A stretch of 64,000 nt of DNA. It comes from Tepidicaulis sp002389665. GTDB taxonomy: Bacteria > Pseudomonadota > Alphaproteobacteria > Parvibaculales > Parvibaculaceae. Both the position numbers and the translations under genes were made by a program. Position 1 is the first letter of the stretch, and every line of letters starts with the position of its first letter. Under the pieces are notes generated by a model, which was not told where the DNA came from, made no database searches, and worked only from the letters and a program-made list of their open reading frames with translations. Below are positions 25,734-34,428 of this stretch, piece by piece. The stretch is taken from contig NZ_OZ244942.1 of assembly GCF_965222285.1 (NCBI RefSeq), positions 3,472,001 to 3,536,000 on the forward strand, in the 5' to 3' direction.

Positions 25734-27266
25734 TTGGGGCAGGCCTTGCGCGAGATCGAACTGAAATTGCTGCTGGATACGCGCGCCCTTGCCCGCTTGC
25801 CGCAAACGGCCTGGGCGGGACGGAGCGACCTCGCCCATGTGAAGCGCCAGCGCCTGCGCTCCACTTATTTCGACACGCCTGATCTCGCGCTTAAAGCGGC
25901 GGGCTTCACGCTTCGGGTGCGCGAGGCGGGCGCCAAGCAAATCCAGACCGTCAAGGCAAAGCCGCGCGGCACGGGCCTCGCCCTTGATCGGGCGGAATAT
26001 GAAAGCCCGGTCGGTGCTTCCGCCGCCCTGCCCGATCTCGGTCTCCTGCCGGAGGAAGTGGCGGGCGCGATCGAAAAGCTCTGCGGCGCTGCGCCGCCCC
26101 GGCCCGTCTTCACCACCGATATCCGCCGCCGCACCGCCTATGTCAAAACCCCGGATGCGCTGATCGAACTGGCTCTCGATGAAGGGGCCATTCTGGCAGG
26201 AGCGGAAAAAGAGCCGCTGCGCGAGCTGGAACTGGAATTGAAAGAAGGCGCGCCGCTCGCCCTTTACCGGGAAGCATTGGTGCTCCTTGAAGAAGTGCCC
26301 CTGCGCCTCTCGCTGCGTTCAAAAGCTGAACACGGGTTCAGGCTTGCCTCGGGCGGCGCGATTTCCCCGGTCAAGGCTGCGCCCATCGAGCTTGAAGCCA
26401 CCGCCACTGCTGGTGAAGCACTGGAGGCGGCGCTGTCGAGCGCCCTCTCCCAGATCTTGGCAAATGAGCCGGCCATCATGGAAGCAGGCGATCCGGAAGG
26501 CATTCACCAGATGCGGGTGGGCCTGCGGCGGCTGCGCGCCATGATCGGTCTTTTGGGGGACCATTCCGAAGAGTTGAACCTACTTTCATCCAAAGCGAAG
26601 GAGTATGCCGCGATCCTGGGCGAGGCCCGCGATCTCGATGTCTTCGAGGAAGAGATTTTAAGCCCGGTCGCCGCGCTCGATCTCCTGGACGTGGATCTCG
26701 CGCCCATCGTCTCGGCGCTGAAGCGGGCGCGTAAAGCCGCCTGGACGCATGTACGCGCCGCTCTCAGTGAACCTGAGTTCACTAAATTCCTGCTCACCCT
26801 TGCCTGTGAGATCGAAGCGTTGCGCGAGGCGGGAAAGGAAGGAGATTTGGGCGCTGCGGCGCGGGAGGCGGGTGCGGCCAGGCTGGAAAAGGCCGCAGCA
26901 AAGGCCGGGAAGCTGGGACGGAAATTCGCGGCACTTCCTCCGCCCGCGCGCCATGAATTGCGCAAGAGGCTGAAAAAACTGCGGTATGCGGCGCAGGTTT
27001 TCGAGCCGCTTTTCAAATCCGGCCAAACCGCGCCCTATCTCACCCATCTCGGCGCGTTGCAGGACAGTCTGGGGGCGCTGAACGATGTAGCGGCGGCGGA
27101 GGAAACGCTGGCCCGCCTGCCCGTCGCCGCCCAGCACCGCACGGCAGCCGCCAAAGCGGGTGGCTTTATCCTCGGCTATCATGGCCGCCGCGCCGAACAG
27201 GATCTGAAGGCGGCGGAAAAACTTTGGAAAAAATTTGCGAAGGCGCCGCGCTTCTGGCAGGGCTGA
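25734..27266 (+). CDS. CYTH-CHAD domain protein (probable inorganic triphosphatase / polyphosphate-associated)
   Basis: 510 residues. The N-terminal CYTH domain has the ExExK motif as E7, E9 and K11 (REIELKLLLD), typical of triphosphate tunnel enzymes that hydrolyse inorganic tripolyphosphate or related substrates. The C-terminal half (about 225-500) is a CHAD domain rich in conserved histidine/arginine/lysine (EGIHQMRVGLRRLRAM, LRKRLKKLRYAAQVFEPLF), a fold linked to polyphosphate binding. No ATG is available: the frame starts at TTG 25734, or TTG 25746, which has GGGGCAGG just upstream. It sits 116 bases after hisF inside the his cluster. Confidence 0.88.
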   Translation: MGQALREIELKLLLDTRALARLPQTAWAGRSDLAHVKRQRLRSTYFDTPDLALKAAGFTLRVREAGAKQIQTVKAKPRGTGLALDRAEYESPVGASAALPDLGLLPEEVAGAIEKLCGAAPPRPVFTTDIRRRTAYVKTPDALIELALDEGAILAGAEKEPLRELELELKEGAPLALYREALVLLEEVPLRLSLRSKAEHGFRLASGGAISPVKAAPIELEATATAGEALEAALSSALSQILANEPAIMEAGDPEGIHQMRVGLRRLRAMIGLLGDHSEELNLLSSKAKEYAAILGEARDLDVFEEEILSPVAALDLLDVDLAPIVSALKRARKAAWTHVRAALSEPEFTKFLLTLACEIEALREAGKEGDLGAAAREAGAARLEKAAAKAGKLGRKFAALPPPARHELRKRLKKLRYAAQVFEPLFKSGQTAPYLTHLGALQDSLGALNDVAAAEETLARLPVAAQHRTAAAKAGGFILGYHGRRAEQDLKAAEKLWKKFAKAPRFWQG

Positions 27267-27415
27267 GCGGGCAGCAGACGCAGCGTCACCTTGGTGCTTT
27301 AACCCTAAAAGTCGCAGTTTTTAAGCAAAACCTGCCTGTTTTTGTCGTACTTTCTAAGAACCTTTCAGGCAAATTGGCCCATAGACGAATTGCCCGGCTC
27401 TGGGGGGAGGCCGGC

Positions 27416-28456
27416 ATGCCGAAGATGGGTGGCCGCTCCTCCATGACTGTACTTTCCGGATACCGGGTAACGCCCGAGCTCCTGCGCCGTTTGCACGTTT
27501 TGCACCGCCGCTATATCCGCGGGATGCGCGACGGGCGGCGCGCTGTGCTGAAAGATTGCAATCTCTCCGATCTCGTCATCACGGCCCATGACTTTTCCGA
27601 TTCCGAATTCATTGCTTGCAATTTCAAGGGCGCGGTCCTGGTCGATACGCATTTCGAGCGGGCGAACCTCTTCGGCTGTTCCTTTACCCAGGCGGACCTG
27701 ACCCGCGCCAATTTCTCCCGCGCCGACCTGCGCGGGGCGAAATTCGACGAAGCGATCCTCACGCATACCGTTTTCAAGGAAGCGGACTTACGCCGGGGCG
27801 AGGTGATCGGCACCGAGGGCAAGCTGCTCTCCGCGCAGCCGGAAACCTCCTTCAAGGCGGCGCAACTGGAGCGGACGGAGCTCTCGGGCTCGCGGCTCGG
27901 CGGGGCGGATTTTGCTGCCGCCCGGCTGAAAGGCGTTAGCTTCCAGAACGCCGATATGCGCTATTGCAGCTTCAAGGGCGCGGAGATGAACGAAGTGGTG
28001 CTGCAGGGCGCCAATCTCATCGATGCCGATCTGCGCCAGGCCGCGCTCGATGAGGCGACCGAGCAAAGCACCAGCCTGATGCGGGCCCAGCGCGCCCGTC
28101 CCGGCCCTTCCGCCGACGATCTGCCCGATATTCTGAAAGCCCATTTTGCCTGGGCACAGAGCGGCGGAAAGACCGGCGCGCGCGCCGATTTCAGCCAGAT
28201 GGACATGAGCGGGCGCTATCTCGGCAAAGCGGTTCTGGCGGGCGCCGTCCTGCGGGGCACGGTGCTCACGGATGCGGACCTCTCCAATGCGGTGCTTGCC
28301 GCGTGCGATCTTCGGGATGCGGTCCTGCTGCGCACCGATCTGAGAGGCGCGGACCTACGCGGTGCGGATTTGCGCGGCGCGCATCTGGCCAATGCGCTGC
28401 TTGACGATGTGCTGCAGGGCCGGATCGGGGAAGCCGGGCTTGCCACCCGCGCCTGA
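27416..28456 (+). CDS. Pentapeptide-repeat protein
   Basis: 346 residues from ATG 27416, which has GGGGAGG five bases upstream; the frame stays open back into the CYTH-CHAD gene, but that part is not repeat-like. After about 35 residues there are many A(D/N)LxX-type repeats (ADLTRANFSRADLRGAKF; ADLRGADLRGAHLANALL), in two or three blocks split by a non-repeat segment near residues 205-245. Such repeats fold into a right-handed quadrilateral helix. Some members mimic DNA or protect gyrase, but most have no known role; none is assigned here. It lies between the CYTH-CHAD gene and hisE. The 226 bases that follow hold no gene. Confidence 0.9.
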   Translation: MPKMGGRSSMTVLSGYRVTPELLRRLHVLHRRYIRGMRDGRRAVLKDCNLSDLVITAHDFSDSEFIACNFKGAVLVDTHFERANLFGCSFTQADLTRANFSRADLRGAKFDEAILTHTVFKEADLRRGEVIGTEGKLLSAQPETSFKAAQLERTELSGSRLGGADFAAARLKGVSFQNADMRYCSFKGAEMNEVVLQGANLIDADLRQAALDEATEQSTSLMRAQRARPGPSADDLPDILKAHFAWAQSGGKTGARADFSQMDMSGRYLGKAVLAGAVLRGTVLTDADLSNAVLAACDLRDAVLLRTDLRGADLRGADLRGAHLANALLDDVLQGRIGEAGLATRA

Positions 28457-28682
28457 GGCCGCTCTCGGCATTCCCTCTCCCGTCCTTCCCTAACGGCATT
28501 CCCCAGGGGTCTAAGCGTTTTTCAGCCCTGAAAAAGCGGCCTCAACATTGAGCTCTTTCCCCCTTTGCCCTTCGCTGGCGCTTCTGCCACAAATCTGATA
28601 CGAAGACGCGCCCCGCAAGGCGGGTTTCCCGCGGCTTTGGGCCGGTCTGGAACTCTAAAGTGAACTGAAGAGGCAGGATAAG

Positions 28683-29048
28683 ATGGCGCAGGAAGCCGGT
28701 GACGGCCGTCAGCTCGACCGCTTGTTCGAGACCATCGCCGCCCGCAAGGGCGCCGACCCGGACGCGTCCTATACCGCCAAGCTCCTGCATCGCGGCGTTG
28801 AAAAATGCGCGCAGAAAATGGGCGAGGAAGCGGTGGAAACCATCATCGCGGCCACCGCGCGCGATAAAGCGGGCGTGATTTCGGAATCCGCCGACCTTCT
28901 CTATCATTGGCTGGTGCTGCTCGCCGCCTCGGACGTGACGCCGCAGGAAGTCTACGCCGCGCTTGCCCGCCGCGAGGGCACATCCGGCCTTGCCGAAAAA
29001 GCAGCGCGCCAGAAGACTGACAAGAACGCTGCGCCCAATAAAAACTGA
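28683..29048 (+). CDS. hisE: Phosphoribosyl-ATP pyrophosphatase
   Basis: 121 residues. Hydrolyses phosphoribosyl-ATP to phosphoribosyl-AMP, the second step of histidine synthesis. MazG-like all-alpha fold with the metal-binding acidic helices KMGEEAVETIIAA and ISESADLLYHWLVLL. It is a stand-alone HisE, not fused to HisI. AGAGGCAGG precedes the ATG. coaA begins 13 bases after its stop. Confidence 0.95.
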   Translation: MAQEAGDGRQLDRLFETIAARKGADPDASYTAKLLHRGVEKCAQKMGEEAVETIIAATARDKAGVISESADLLYHWLVLLAASDVTPQEVYAALARREGTSGLAEKAARQKTDKNAAPNKN

Positions 29049-29061
29049 AAGGGGCCGCCTT

Positions 29062-30099
29062 ATGACAAGCGCGGAACAAAAGTCGCCGGCAGGTCCGGGT
29101 GAGGCGCAAAGCGCTAAAGGCAAAGAGCAGGCAAGCGCGGAAGAAGCCAAGCTCCGCCTGACAAGCGATCTGTCCCCCTACCGGCATTTTGAAACCGCCG
29201 ACTGGGGCGATCTGCGCGAGGATACGCCGCTCACCCTGTCCGAAGCCGATCTTGAGGTGCTGCGCGGCTGGGGCGAGCGCATCTCGCTCGATGAAGTGAG
29301 CCAGGTCTATCTGCCGCTGTCCCGCCTCCTCAATCTTTATGTGGGCGCGACCCAGGACCTTTACCGCGTCACCTCGCAGTTCCTGCGCCAGAACCACGCC
29401 AAGGTGCCCTACATTATCGGGATTGCCGGTTCCGTTGCCGTGGGCAAAAGCACGACGGCGCGTATTCTGCGCGAGCTGCTCGCCCGCTGGCCGAACCATC
29501 CGAAAGTCGATCTCGTCACGACCGACGGCTTTCTCTATCCCAATGCGGTGCTTGAAGAGCGCGAGCTGATGGGCCGTAAGGGCTTTCCGGAAAGTTTCGA
29601 CATCAAGCGTCTGGTGCGCTTTCTCACCGATGTGAAATCGGGCTGCAAGCGCGCCGCCGCGCCCGTCTATTCCCACTTCTCTTACGACATCGTGCCGGGA
29701 GAAGAAGTGGTGGTCGAGCAGCCCGATGTGCTCATCGTCGAAGGGCTGAACGTGCTGCAAGGCCCGCGCATTTCAGACGGCGGCGCGCCGGAGCTCATCG
29801 TTTCGGACTTCTTCGACTTCTCCGTCTATATCGATGCGGATGAAGAAGTGATCCGTGACTGGTATATCCAGCGCTTTCTGGACCTGCGCAAAACCTCATT
29901 CCAGAATCCTGATGCTTACTTCCACCGCTACGCCAATTTGACGGACGAAGAAGCGGTGAAGGTCGCCGACGGTATCTGGACCTCGATCAACCTGGCGAAC
30001 CTGCATCAGAACGTGTTGCCGACGCGCCAGCGCGCCGACCTTATCCTTCGCAAGGGTACGGATCACTCGATCAAGGACGTTTACCTGCGCAAGCTTTAA
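29062..30099 (+). CDS. coaA: Pantothenate kinase, type I (CoaA)
   Basis: 345 residues from ATG 29062 (GAAAGGGG about 7 bases upstream). First and regulated step of coenzyme A synthesis. The first 30 residues are lysine/glutamate/alanine-rich and not conserved. Then come SPYRHFETADW, the Walker A loop GSVAVGKST, VDLVTTDGFLYPNAVLE and DFSVYIDADEE. The frame is open further upstream into hisE, but that part is a shadow. Its stop overlaps the stop of the convergent adenosine kinase gene within TTAA. Confidence 0.95.
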   Translation: MTSAEQKSPAGPGEAQSAKGKEQASAEEAKLRLTSDLSPYRHFETADWGDLREDTPLTLSEADLEVLRGWGERISLDEVSQVYLPLSRLLNLYVGATQDLYRVTSQFLRQNHAKVPYIIGIAGSVAVGKSTTARILRELLARWPNHPKVDLVTTDGFLYPNAVLEERELMGRKGFPESFDIKRLVRFLTDVKSGCKRAAAPVYSHFSYDIVPGEEVVVEQPDVLIVEGLNVLQGPRISDGGAPELIVSDFFDFSVYIDADEEVIRDWYIQRFLDLRKTSFQNPDAYFHRYANLTDEEAVKVADGIWTSINLANLHQNVLPTRQRADLILRKGTDHSIKDVYLRKL

Positions 30100-31091
30100 A
30101 GCAGGTCTTTTTCGTCCGCCAGTTCCTTCAGCGAGGTCATGGGCCGCGGTCCGTAATGGCTGATGGATTCGGACGCTGCGAGCGAGCCGAGCTGGCCGCA
30201 GCGCACCGGCCCGTAGCCGCGCGCCAGGCCGAAAAGGAAGCCGGCCGCATAAAGATCGCCCGCGCCGGTGCTGTCGACGATTTTCGGAATCTTCACCGCA
30301 TCCACCACATGCACCTCGCCGTCCGCCACGATGACGGAGCCGGCTTCAGAGCGTGTCAGCGCGGCGAATTTGCAATCCTTGCGCACGGCCTGCAATGCGG
30401 CGTCGAACGTGTCGACTTCATAAAGCGACATGATCTCGGCTTCGTTGGCAAAGAGAAGATCGACCTCTTCTTTTGCCAGTTTGCGGAACTCGTCGCGGTA
30501 ACGGTCGACGCAGAAAGAATCCGACAAGGTAAGCGAGACCATGCGCCCGGCTTCATGGGCAATGCCCGAAGCTTTGACGAAAGCTTCCTTCGCGCGGGGC
30601 GGGTCCCAGAGATAGCCTTCCATATAGGTGATGGCGGAGGCCTTGATCAGGTCTTCGTCGATATCCTCCGGGCCGATGCCGCCGGCAGCGCCCAGAAACG
30701 TGTTCATCGACCGCTGGGCGTCCGGCGTTACGAGAATGTAGCAGCGCGCGGTGGAAGGGCCGTCCGTGGCCGGCACGGTGTCGAAATGCACGCCCATGGA
30801 TTTCAGATCGTGCTGAAAGACTTTGCCGAGCTGATCGTCGCGCACCTTGCCGAAATAAGCGCCCTTGCCGCCCAGCGAGGCGATGCCTGCGATCGTGTTG
30901 GCGCAGGAGCCGCCGGAGACCTCTACCGCCGGTCCCATCTTCGCGTAAAGCTCTTCGGCGCGCGGCTCGTCGATCAGCGTCATGCCGCCTTTCTGAATGC
31001 CGTTGGCGACCAGGAAGTCGTCCCCCGCTTCGGCGATAATATCCACAATGGCGTTGCCGATCCCGGCGACATCGAAGCGGGCTGTGCTCAT
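30096..31091 (-). CDS. Adenosine kinase (PfkB/ribokinase family)
   Basis: 331 residues. PfkB-type sugar kinase with GGSCANTIAGIASLGGKGAYFGKVRDD (read in parts) and the C-terminal signature DSTGAGDLYAAGFLFG, whose aspartate is catalytic. Overall pattern (VAGIGNAIVDIIAE, MNTFLGAAGGI) fits bacterial adenosine kinases, which make AMP from adenosine; another nucleoside or sugar substrate is possible. It is convergent with coaA, and the two stop codons share bases 30097-30098. Confidence 0.9.
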   Translation of the reverse strand: MSTARFDVAGIGNAIVDIIAEAGDDFLVANGIQKGGMTLIDEPRAEELYAKMGPAVEVSGGSCANTIAGIASLGGKGAYFGKVRDDQLGKVFQHDLKSMGVHFDTVPATDGPSTARCYILVTPDAQRSMNTFLGAAGGIGPEDIDEDLIKASAITYMEGYLWDPPRAKEAFVKASGIAHEAGRMVSLTLSDSFCVDRYRDEFRKLAKEEVDLLFANEAEIMSLYEVDTFDAALQAVRKDCKFAALTRSEAGSVIVADGEVHVVDAVKIPKIVDSTGAGDLYAAGFLFGLARGYGPVRCGQLGSLAASESISHYGPRPMTSLKELADEKDLL

Positions 31092-31309
31092 TCCGTATCC
31101 TGTCCGTCAAAATGCGTCTTTGGTTTACTGGGGCGGCAGTATAGGGACGCAGCGCCAAGGAACAAGCGCCGATCCTTCTGGGCGCGGCAGGTGCCAGCCG
31201 GGCCCCGCACGGCTTGTCATCAAGGCCAAAGCCGCTAAGCTGGCCGCTCCCGCGGCCTGGATCTTCTGCGATCCGGGCCCAAGGCGGACAAGCGAAGGAT
31301 GACGACCCG

Positions 31310-31972
31310 ATGTTCAAAGCCGCTCTGACCGCCGCGTCGGATATTTTCTCGCCCCCCTTCCGCGCCGTGCTCTGGAAGTCGCTTGCCCTGACGCTGGCGC
31401 TGCTCGTCGCGCTGGGTTATGGGGCGCAGTGGGGCATCGCCGCCATTCCGGATATGGAATGGGCCTGGGCGAACACCACGGTCGATCTTCTGGCGCAGTT
31501 CATTCTCGTCATCGTGCTTGTCGTCATGCTGATGCCGGTCTCCTCGCTCTTTGCCGGGCTCTTTCTGGAAGAGATCGCAGGCGCGGTGGAAGACAAGAAT
31601 TATCCCGCCGACCCGCCGGGCAAGGACCAGCCCTTCTGGCAGGGGCTCTGGCTCGCCTTGAAATTCACCGCCGTGCTCGTCGTGCTCAATCTTCTGGCCT
31701 TGCCGCTTTACTTCGTTCCCATCGTCGGGGTCGCGGTCTTCTGGCTTTTGAACGGCTATCTGCTGAGCCGGGAATATTTCGAGCTTGTGGCGCTGCGCCA
31801 TCTTGAGCCGAAGGAAGCCGCTTCCCTGCGCCGGACGCATCGGCTGCGGCTTCTCATTGCGGGGTTCTTGGTGGCGGCGCTCGCCAGCGTGCCCCTGCTC
31901 AATCTTTTCGTGCCGCTCTTTGCCACCGCTTTCATGGTGCATGTTTATAAGAGGATCATCCGGCTTGCGTAA
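31310..31972 (+). CDS. EI24 / CysZ-like integral membrane protein
   Basis: 220 residues from ATG 31310. About four to six hydrophobic helices. The family signature is LNGYLLSREYFELVALRHLEPKEA (from about residue 145, read in parts), and the N-terminal DIFSPPFRAVLWKSLALT is also typical. E. coli CysZ is a sulfate channel; whether this homologue moves sulfate is unknown, and no cys genes are nearby. AAGGAT lies about 9 bases upstream. Its end overlaps the start of the next gene. Confidence 0.85.
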   Translation: MFKAALTAASDIFSPPFRAVLWKSLALTLALLVALGYGAQWGIAAIPDMEWAWANTTVDLLAQFILVIVLVVMLMPVSSLFAGLFLEEIAGAVEDKNYPADPPGKDQPFWQGLWLALKFTAVLVVLNLLALPLYFVPIVGVAVFWLLNGYLLSREYFELVALRHLEPKEAASLRRTHRLRLLIAGFLVAALASVPLLNLFVPLFATAFMVHVYKRIIRLA

Positions 31973-32384
31973 TTCATCTTTTTCTTTCGCCGCGCCGCTT
32001 GTGGGCGCTGCCCTCCTTCTTGCCGCCTGTGAAAGCCCGGGCCGCGCGCAGTTTGCCCCGCGCGCCGAGGCTGCGCCGCAGCAACAGGCAAGCGCCCCGC
32101 CCGCCCTTGACCCCGCCCCCGCCCCGGCCTCGCTTTTGGGTGCAGGAGCGGACGGCATCCGCGCCAAGCTCGGCGCGCCCGATTTCGTGCGTAAAGAGCC
32201 CGGCGCCGAAATCTGGCGCTATGGCGGGGAAGCCTGCACGCTGCTTGTGATCTTTTATGAAGAGGGAGCGCAAATGCGCGCCTCTCATATCGATGCGCGC
32301 GCGCCGGGCGGCGGCGCGGCGGATAAAGGCGCCTGTGTTGCCTCCGTCAACAAGGCGCTGCAGCTCGGCGCCCGCCCCGCCTGA
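31965..32384 (+). CDS. Small putative lipoprotein
   Basis: 139 residues if translation starts at TTG 31965, which is preceded by AGAGGAT at 8 bases; ATG 31941 in the same frame has no ribosome site. The N-terminus is a lipoprotein signal with lipobox LAAC and C22 as the lipidated residue. A proline/alanine-rich linker is followed by a compact domain (LGAPDFVRKEPGAEIWRYGGEACTLLVIFYEEG) that resembles SmpA/BamE-type small lipoprotein folds in pattern, without firm assignment. It overlaps the EI24 gene by 8 bases, so it is probably cotranscribed with it. Confidence 0.75.
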   Translation: MRNSSFSFAAPLVGAALLLAACESPGRAQFAPRAEAAPQQQASAPPALDPAPAPASLLGAGADGIRAKLGAPDFVRKEPGAEIWRYGGEACTLLVIFYEEGAQMRASHIDARAPGGGAADKGACVASVNKALQLGARPA

Positions 32385-32416
32385 GCCGGAACTGAGACTG
32401 GAACTGGGGCAGGAAG

Positions 32417-32761
32417 ATGACGCGCAAGGCGCCGCCTCTTTTCAATTTTCTGGATGTGCCGCGCCCGGAAGTGCCGGGTGAAGCGCTTGAGGTGCTGCTG
32501 GCCCGCAAGGGCGTGCGGCTCGAGCGGATCGTCTCCCTTGGTCATGCAACACCCGAGGGCGAGTGGTACGACCAGCGGCAAGATGAATGGGTGATGCTGG
32601 CCGCGGGCCGCGCCGCGCTTCTCATCGAAGGCGAAGAAAAAGCGCGGGAGATGAAAGCGGGCGACTGTCTTCTTCTGCCTGCCCATTGCCGCCACCGGGT
32701 GACCTGGACGGACCCGGAAAGCCCGAGCGTCTGGCTCGCGCTTCATATCATGTCCGAGTAA
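32417..32761 (+). CDS. Cupin domain protein
   Basis: 114 residues, a single small cupin barrel. The second cupin motif is seen as MKAGDCLLLPAHCRHRVTWT, with histidines that could bind a metal; the first motif is degenerate (EGEWYDQRQDEWVMLAAGRA). The substrate is unknown. GGCAGGAAG precedes the ATG. It lies 32 bases after the lipoprotein gene and converges on nth. Confidence 0.85.
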   Translation: MTRKAPPLFNFLDVPRPEVPGEALEVLLARKGVRLERIVSLGHATPEGEWYDQRQDEWVMLAAGRAALLIEGEEKAREMKAGDCLLLPAHCRHRVTWTDPESPSVWLALHIMSE

Positions 32762-32779
32762 AACCGGGCCTGAGTGAAA

Positions 32780-33424
32780 TCAGGCCGCCGTCGTCTTGCC
32801 TTTGAAACGGCACAGATCGGCGACGATGCAGGCGGGGCAATCGGGCTTGCGCGCCTTGCATGTATAGCGCCCATGCAGGATCAGCCAGTGATGCGCATGA
32901 AGTTTGAATTCGGCGGGCACGGCTTTTTCCAGTTTCTTTTCCACCTCGAGCGGCGTCTTTCCGGGGGCAAGGCCCGTGCGGTTGCCGACGCGGAAAATAT
33001 GCGTGTCGACGGCGATGGTCGGCTCACCGAAAGCGACATTCAGAACGACATTCGCCGTCTTGCGCCCGACGCCTGGCAGCGATTCCAAGGCGGCGCGGTC
33101 GCGCGGCACCTCGCCGCCATATTCTTCGATCAGTTTGCGTGACAGCGCGATGACGTTCTTCGCCTTGTTGCGGTAAAGGCCGATGGTCTTGATTTGATCG
33201 CGCAGCTTCGCCTCGCCGAGCTTTACCATTTTTTGCGGCGTATCGACGGTCTTGAAAAGCTTTTCGGTTGCTTTGTTGACGCCGACATCCGTTGCCTGCG
33301 CCGACAGCGCGACGGCCACGACCAGCGTGTAGGGATTGGTGTAATTGAGCTCGGTCTTGGGTTCGGGCAGAGCCGCGGCAAGGCGCGAGAAGAACGTATG
33401 GGTATCGGCTTTTTTCATGCGCAA
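32780..33424 (-). CDS. nth: Endonuclease III (DNA glycosylase/AP lyase)
   Basis: 214 residues. Removes oxidised pyrimidines and nicks abasic sites in base-excision repair. The helix-hairpin-helix LPGVGRKTANVVLNVAFG holds the catalytic lysine, followed by AVDTHIFRV with the catalytic aspartate. The 4Fe-4S cluster cysteines are in CKARKPDCPACIVADLC near the C-terminus. ATG 33424 is used; an ATG two codons inside is equally possible. dmeF lies 44 bases upstream on the same strand. Confidence 0.96.
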   Translation of the reverse strand: MRMKKADTHTFFSRLAAALPEPKTELNYTNPYTLVVAVALSAQATDVGVNKATEKLFKTVDTPQKMVKLGEAKLRDQIKTIGLYRNKAKNVIALSRKLIEEYGGEVPRDRAALESLPGVGRKTANVVLNVAFGEPTIAVDTHIFRVGNRTGLAPGKTPLEVEKKLEKAVPAEFKLHAHHWLILHGRYTCKARKPDCPACIVADLCRFKGKTTAA

Positions 33425-33468
33425 AGCCTAGCCATTTCCGCTCCGCCCGCAAGCCTGATACGCGCGCC

Positions 33469-34419
33469 TTAGCCGCGCGGCGCAACCTCGACGGTCAGAT
33501 GCGAAAGCTGCGGCAGGCCGGCAAGCTTCTGCTTGTAATAGGCGGGCGGCTCGGGCCGGTCCGTCTCGATGGAAAGGATCGCGGCCATATGCCCCGGCCC
33601 GACGCGCCAGAGGTGAAAATCGGCAAGCCTGTCGCCCTCTTCCTCGATGCGCCCGGCAATATGCGCGTGCAACTCCTCATCGGGCAGCGTGTCGAGCAGC
33701 ACCGCGCCCGCATCGCGCATCAGCGTCCAGGACCAGCGCGCGATCACGATGGAGCCGACAATCCCCATGATCGGATCCATCCAGATCCAGCCATAAGCGC
33801 GCCCGGCAAGCAGGCCCAGAATGGCGAGCACCGAGGTCAGCGCATCGGCAAGCACATGGAAATAGGCCGAGCGCAGATTGTTGTCGCGCGTGTCATGGGC
33901 GTGATGGTGATGCGCGTGGCCGTGATCGTGCCCATGCCCATGACTATGACCGTGATCATGGCCTCCCTGATGCAGCAGAAAGGCGCTGAGCAGATTGACG
34001 CCGAGCCCCAGCACGGCAACGGCAATGGCCTCGTTGAAACGGATGGCAATGGGATCGATCAGCCGGGAAACGGATTCAGCCGCAATGCCGAGCGCGAAGA
34101 CCGCCAGAATGACGGCGCTGGCAAAGCCTGCAAGATCCCCCACCTTGCCGGTGCCGAAACCGAAAACAGGGTCATGCGCATGGCGGCGGGCATAAAGATA
34201 GGCGAGCGCCGCGATGGTCAGCGCGCCGGCATGGGTTGCCATGTGAATGCCGTCCGCCAGCAGCGCCATGGAGCCGAAGGCGATCCCGGCCACGATCTCG
34301 CCGACCATCATGGCGGCGGTCAGCGCGATGACGGCCCAGGTGCGCCGTTCGTTGCGCGCGTGGTCGGCGCCGAGAAAGACGTGATCATGCGCGCCGCTTT
34401 CTGTCACAGGGCTTTGCAT
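33469..34419 (-). CDS. dmeF: CDF-family divalent metal efflux transporter (DmeF-like)
   Basis: 316 residues. Cation diffusion facilitator with six membrane helices. Metal-site residues are seen in LLADGIHM (D56, H59) and FHVLADALTS (H188, D192). Residues about 150-175 form a histidine-rich loop (HDHGHSHGHGHDHG...), usual in transporters for Co/Ni/Zn. The C-terminal cytoplasmic domain is present. AAGGAG precedes the ATG. It follows its regulator by 9 bases, and the pair matches the dmeRF arrangement of rhizobia, where the metals are Co2+ and Ni2+; the metal here is inferred. Confidence 0.9.
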   Translation of the reverse strand: MQSPVTESGAHDHVFLGADHARNERRTWAVIALTAAMMVGEIVAGIAFGSMALLADGIHMATHAGALTIAALAYLYARRHAHDPVFGFGTGKVGDLAGFASAVILAVFALGIAAESVSRLIDPIAIRFNEAIAVAVLGLGVNLLSAFLLHQGGHDHGHSHGHGHDHGHAHHHHAHDTRDNNLRSAYFHVLADALTSVLAILGLLAGRAYGWIWMDPIMGIVGSIVIARWSWTLMRDAGAVLLDTLPDEELHAHIAGRIEEEGDRLADFHLWRVGPGHMAAILSIETDRPEPPAYYKQKLAGLPQLSHLTVEVAPRG

Positions 34420-34428
34420 GGGCTCTCC

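Noticed and set aside
25697..25745. Repeated CATGTGAAA and GGGGCAGG words before the CYTH-CHAD gene
   Set aside because: Short imperfect duplications with unequal spacing; no regulator site could be supported beyond the nearby PhoB-like repeat.
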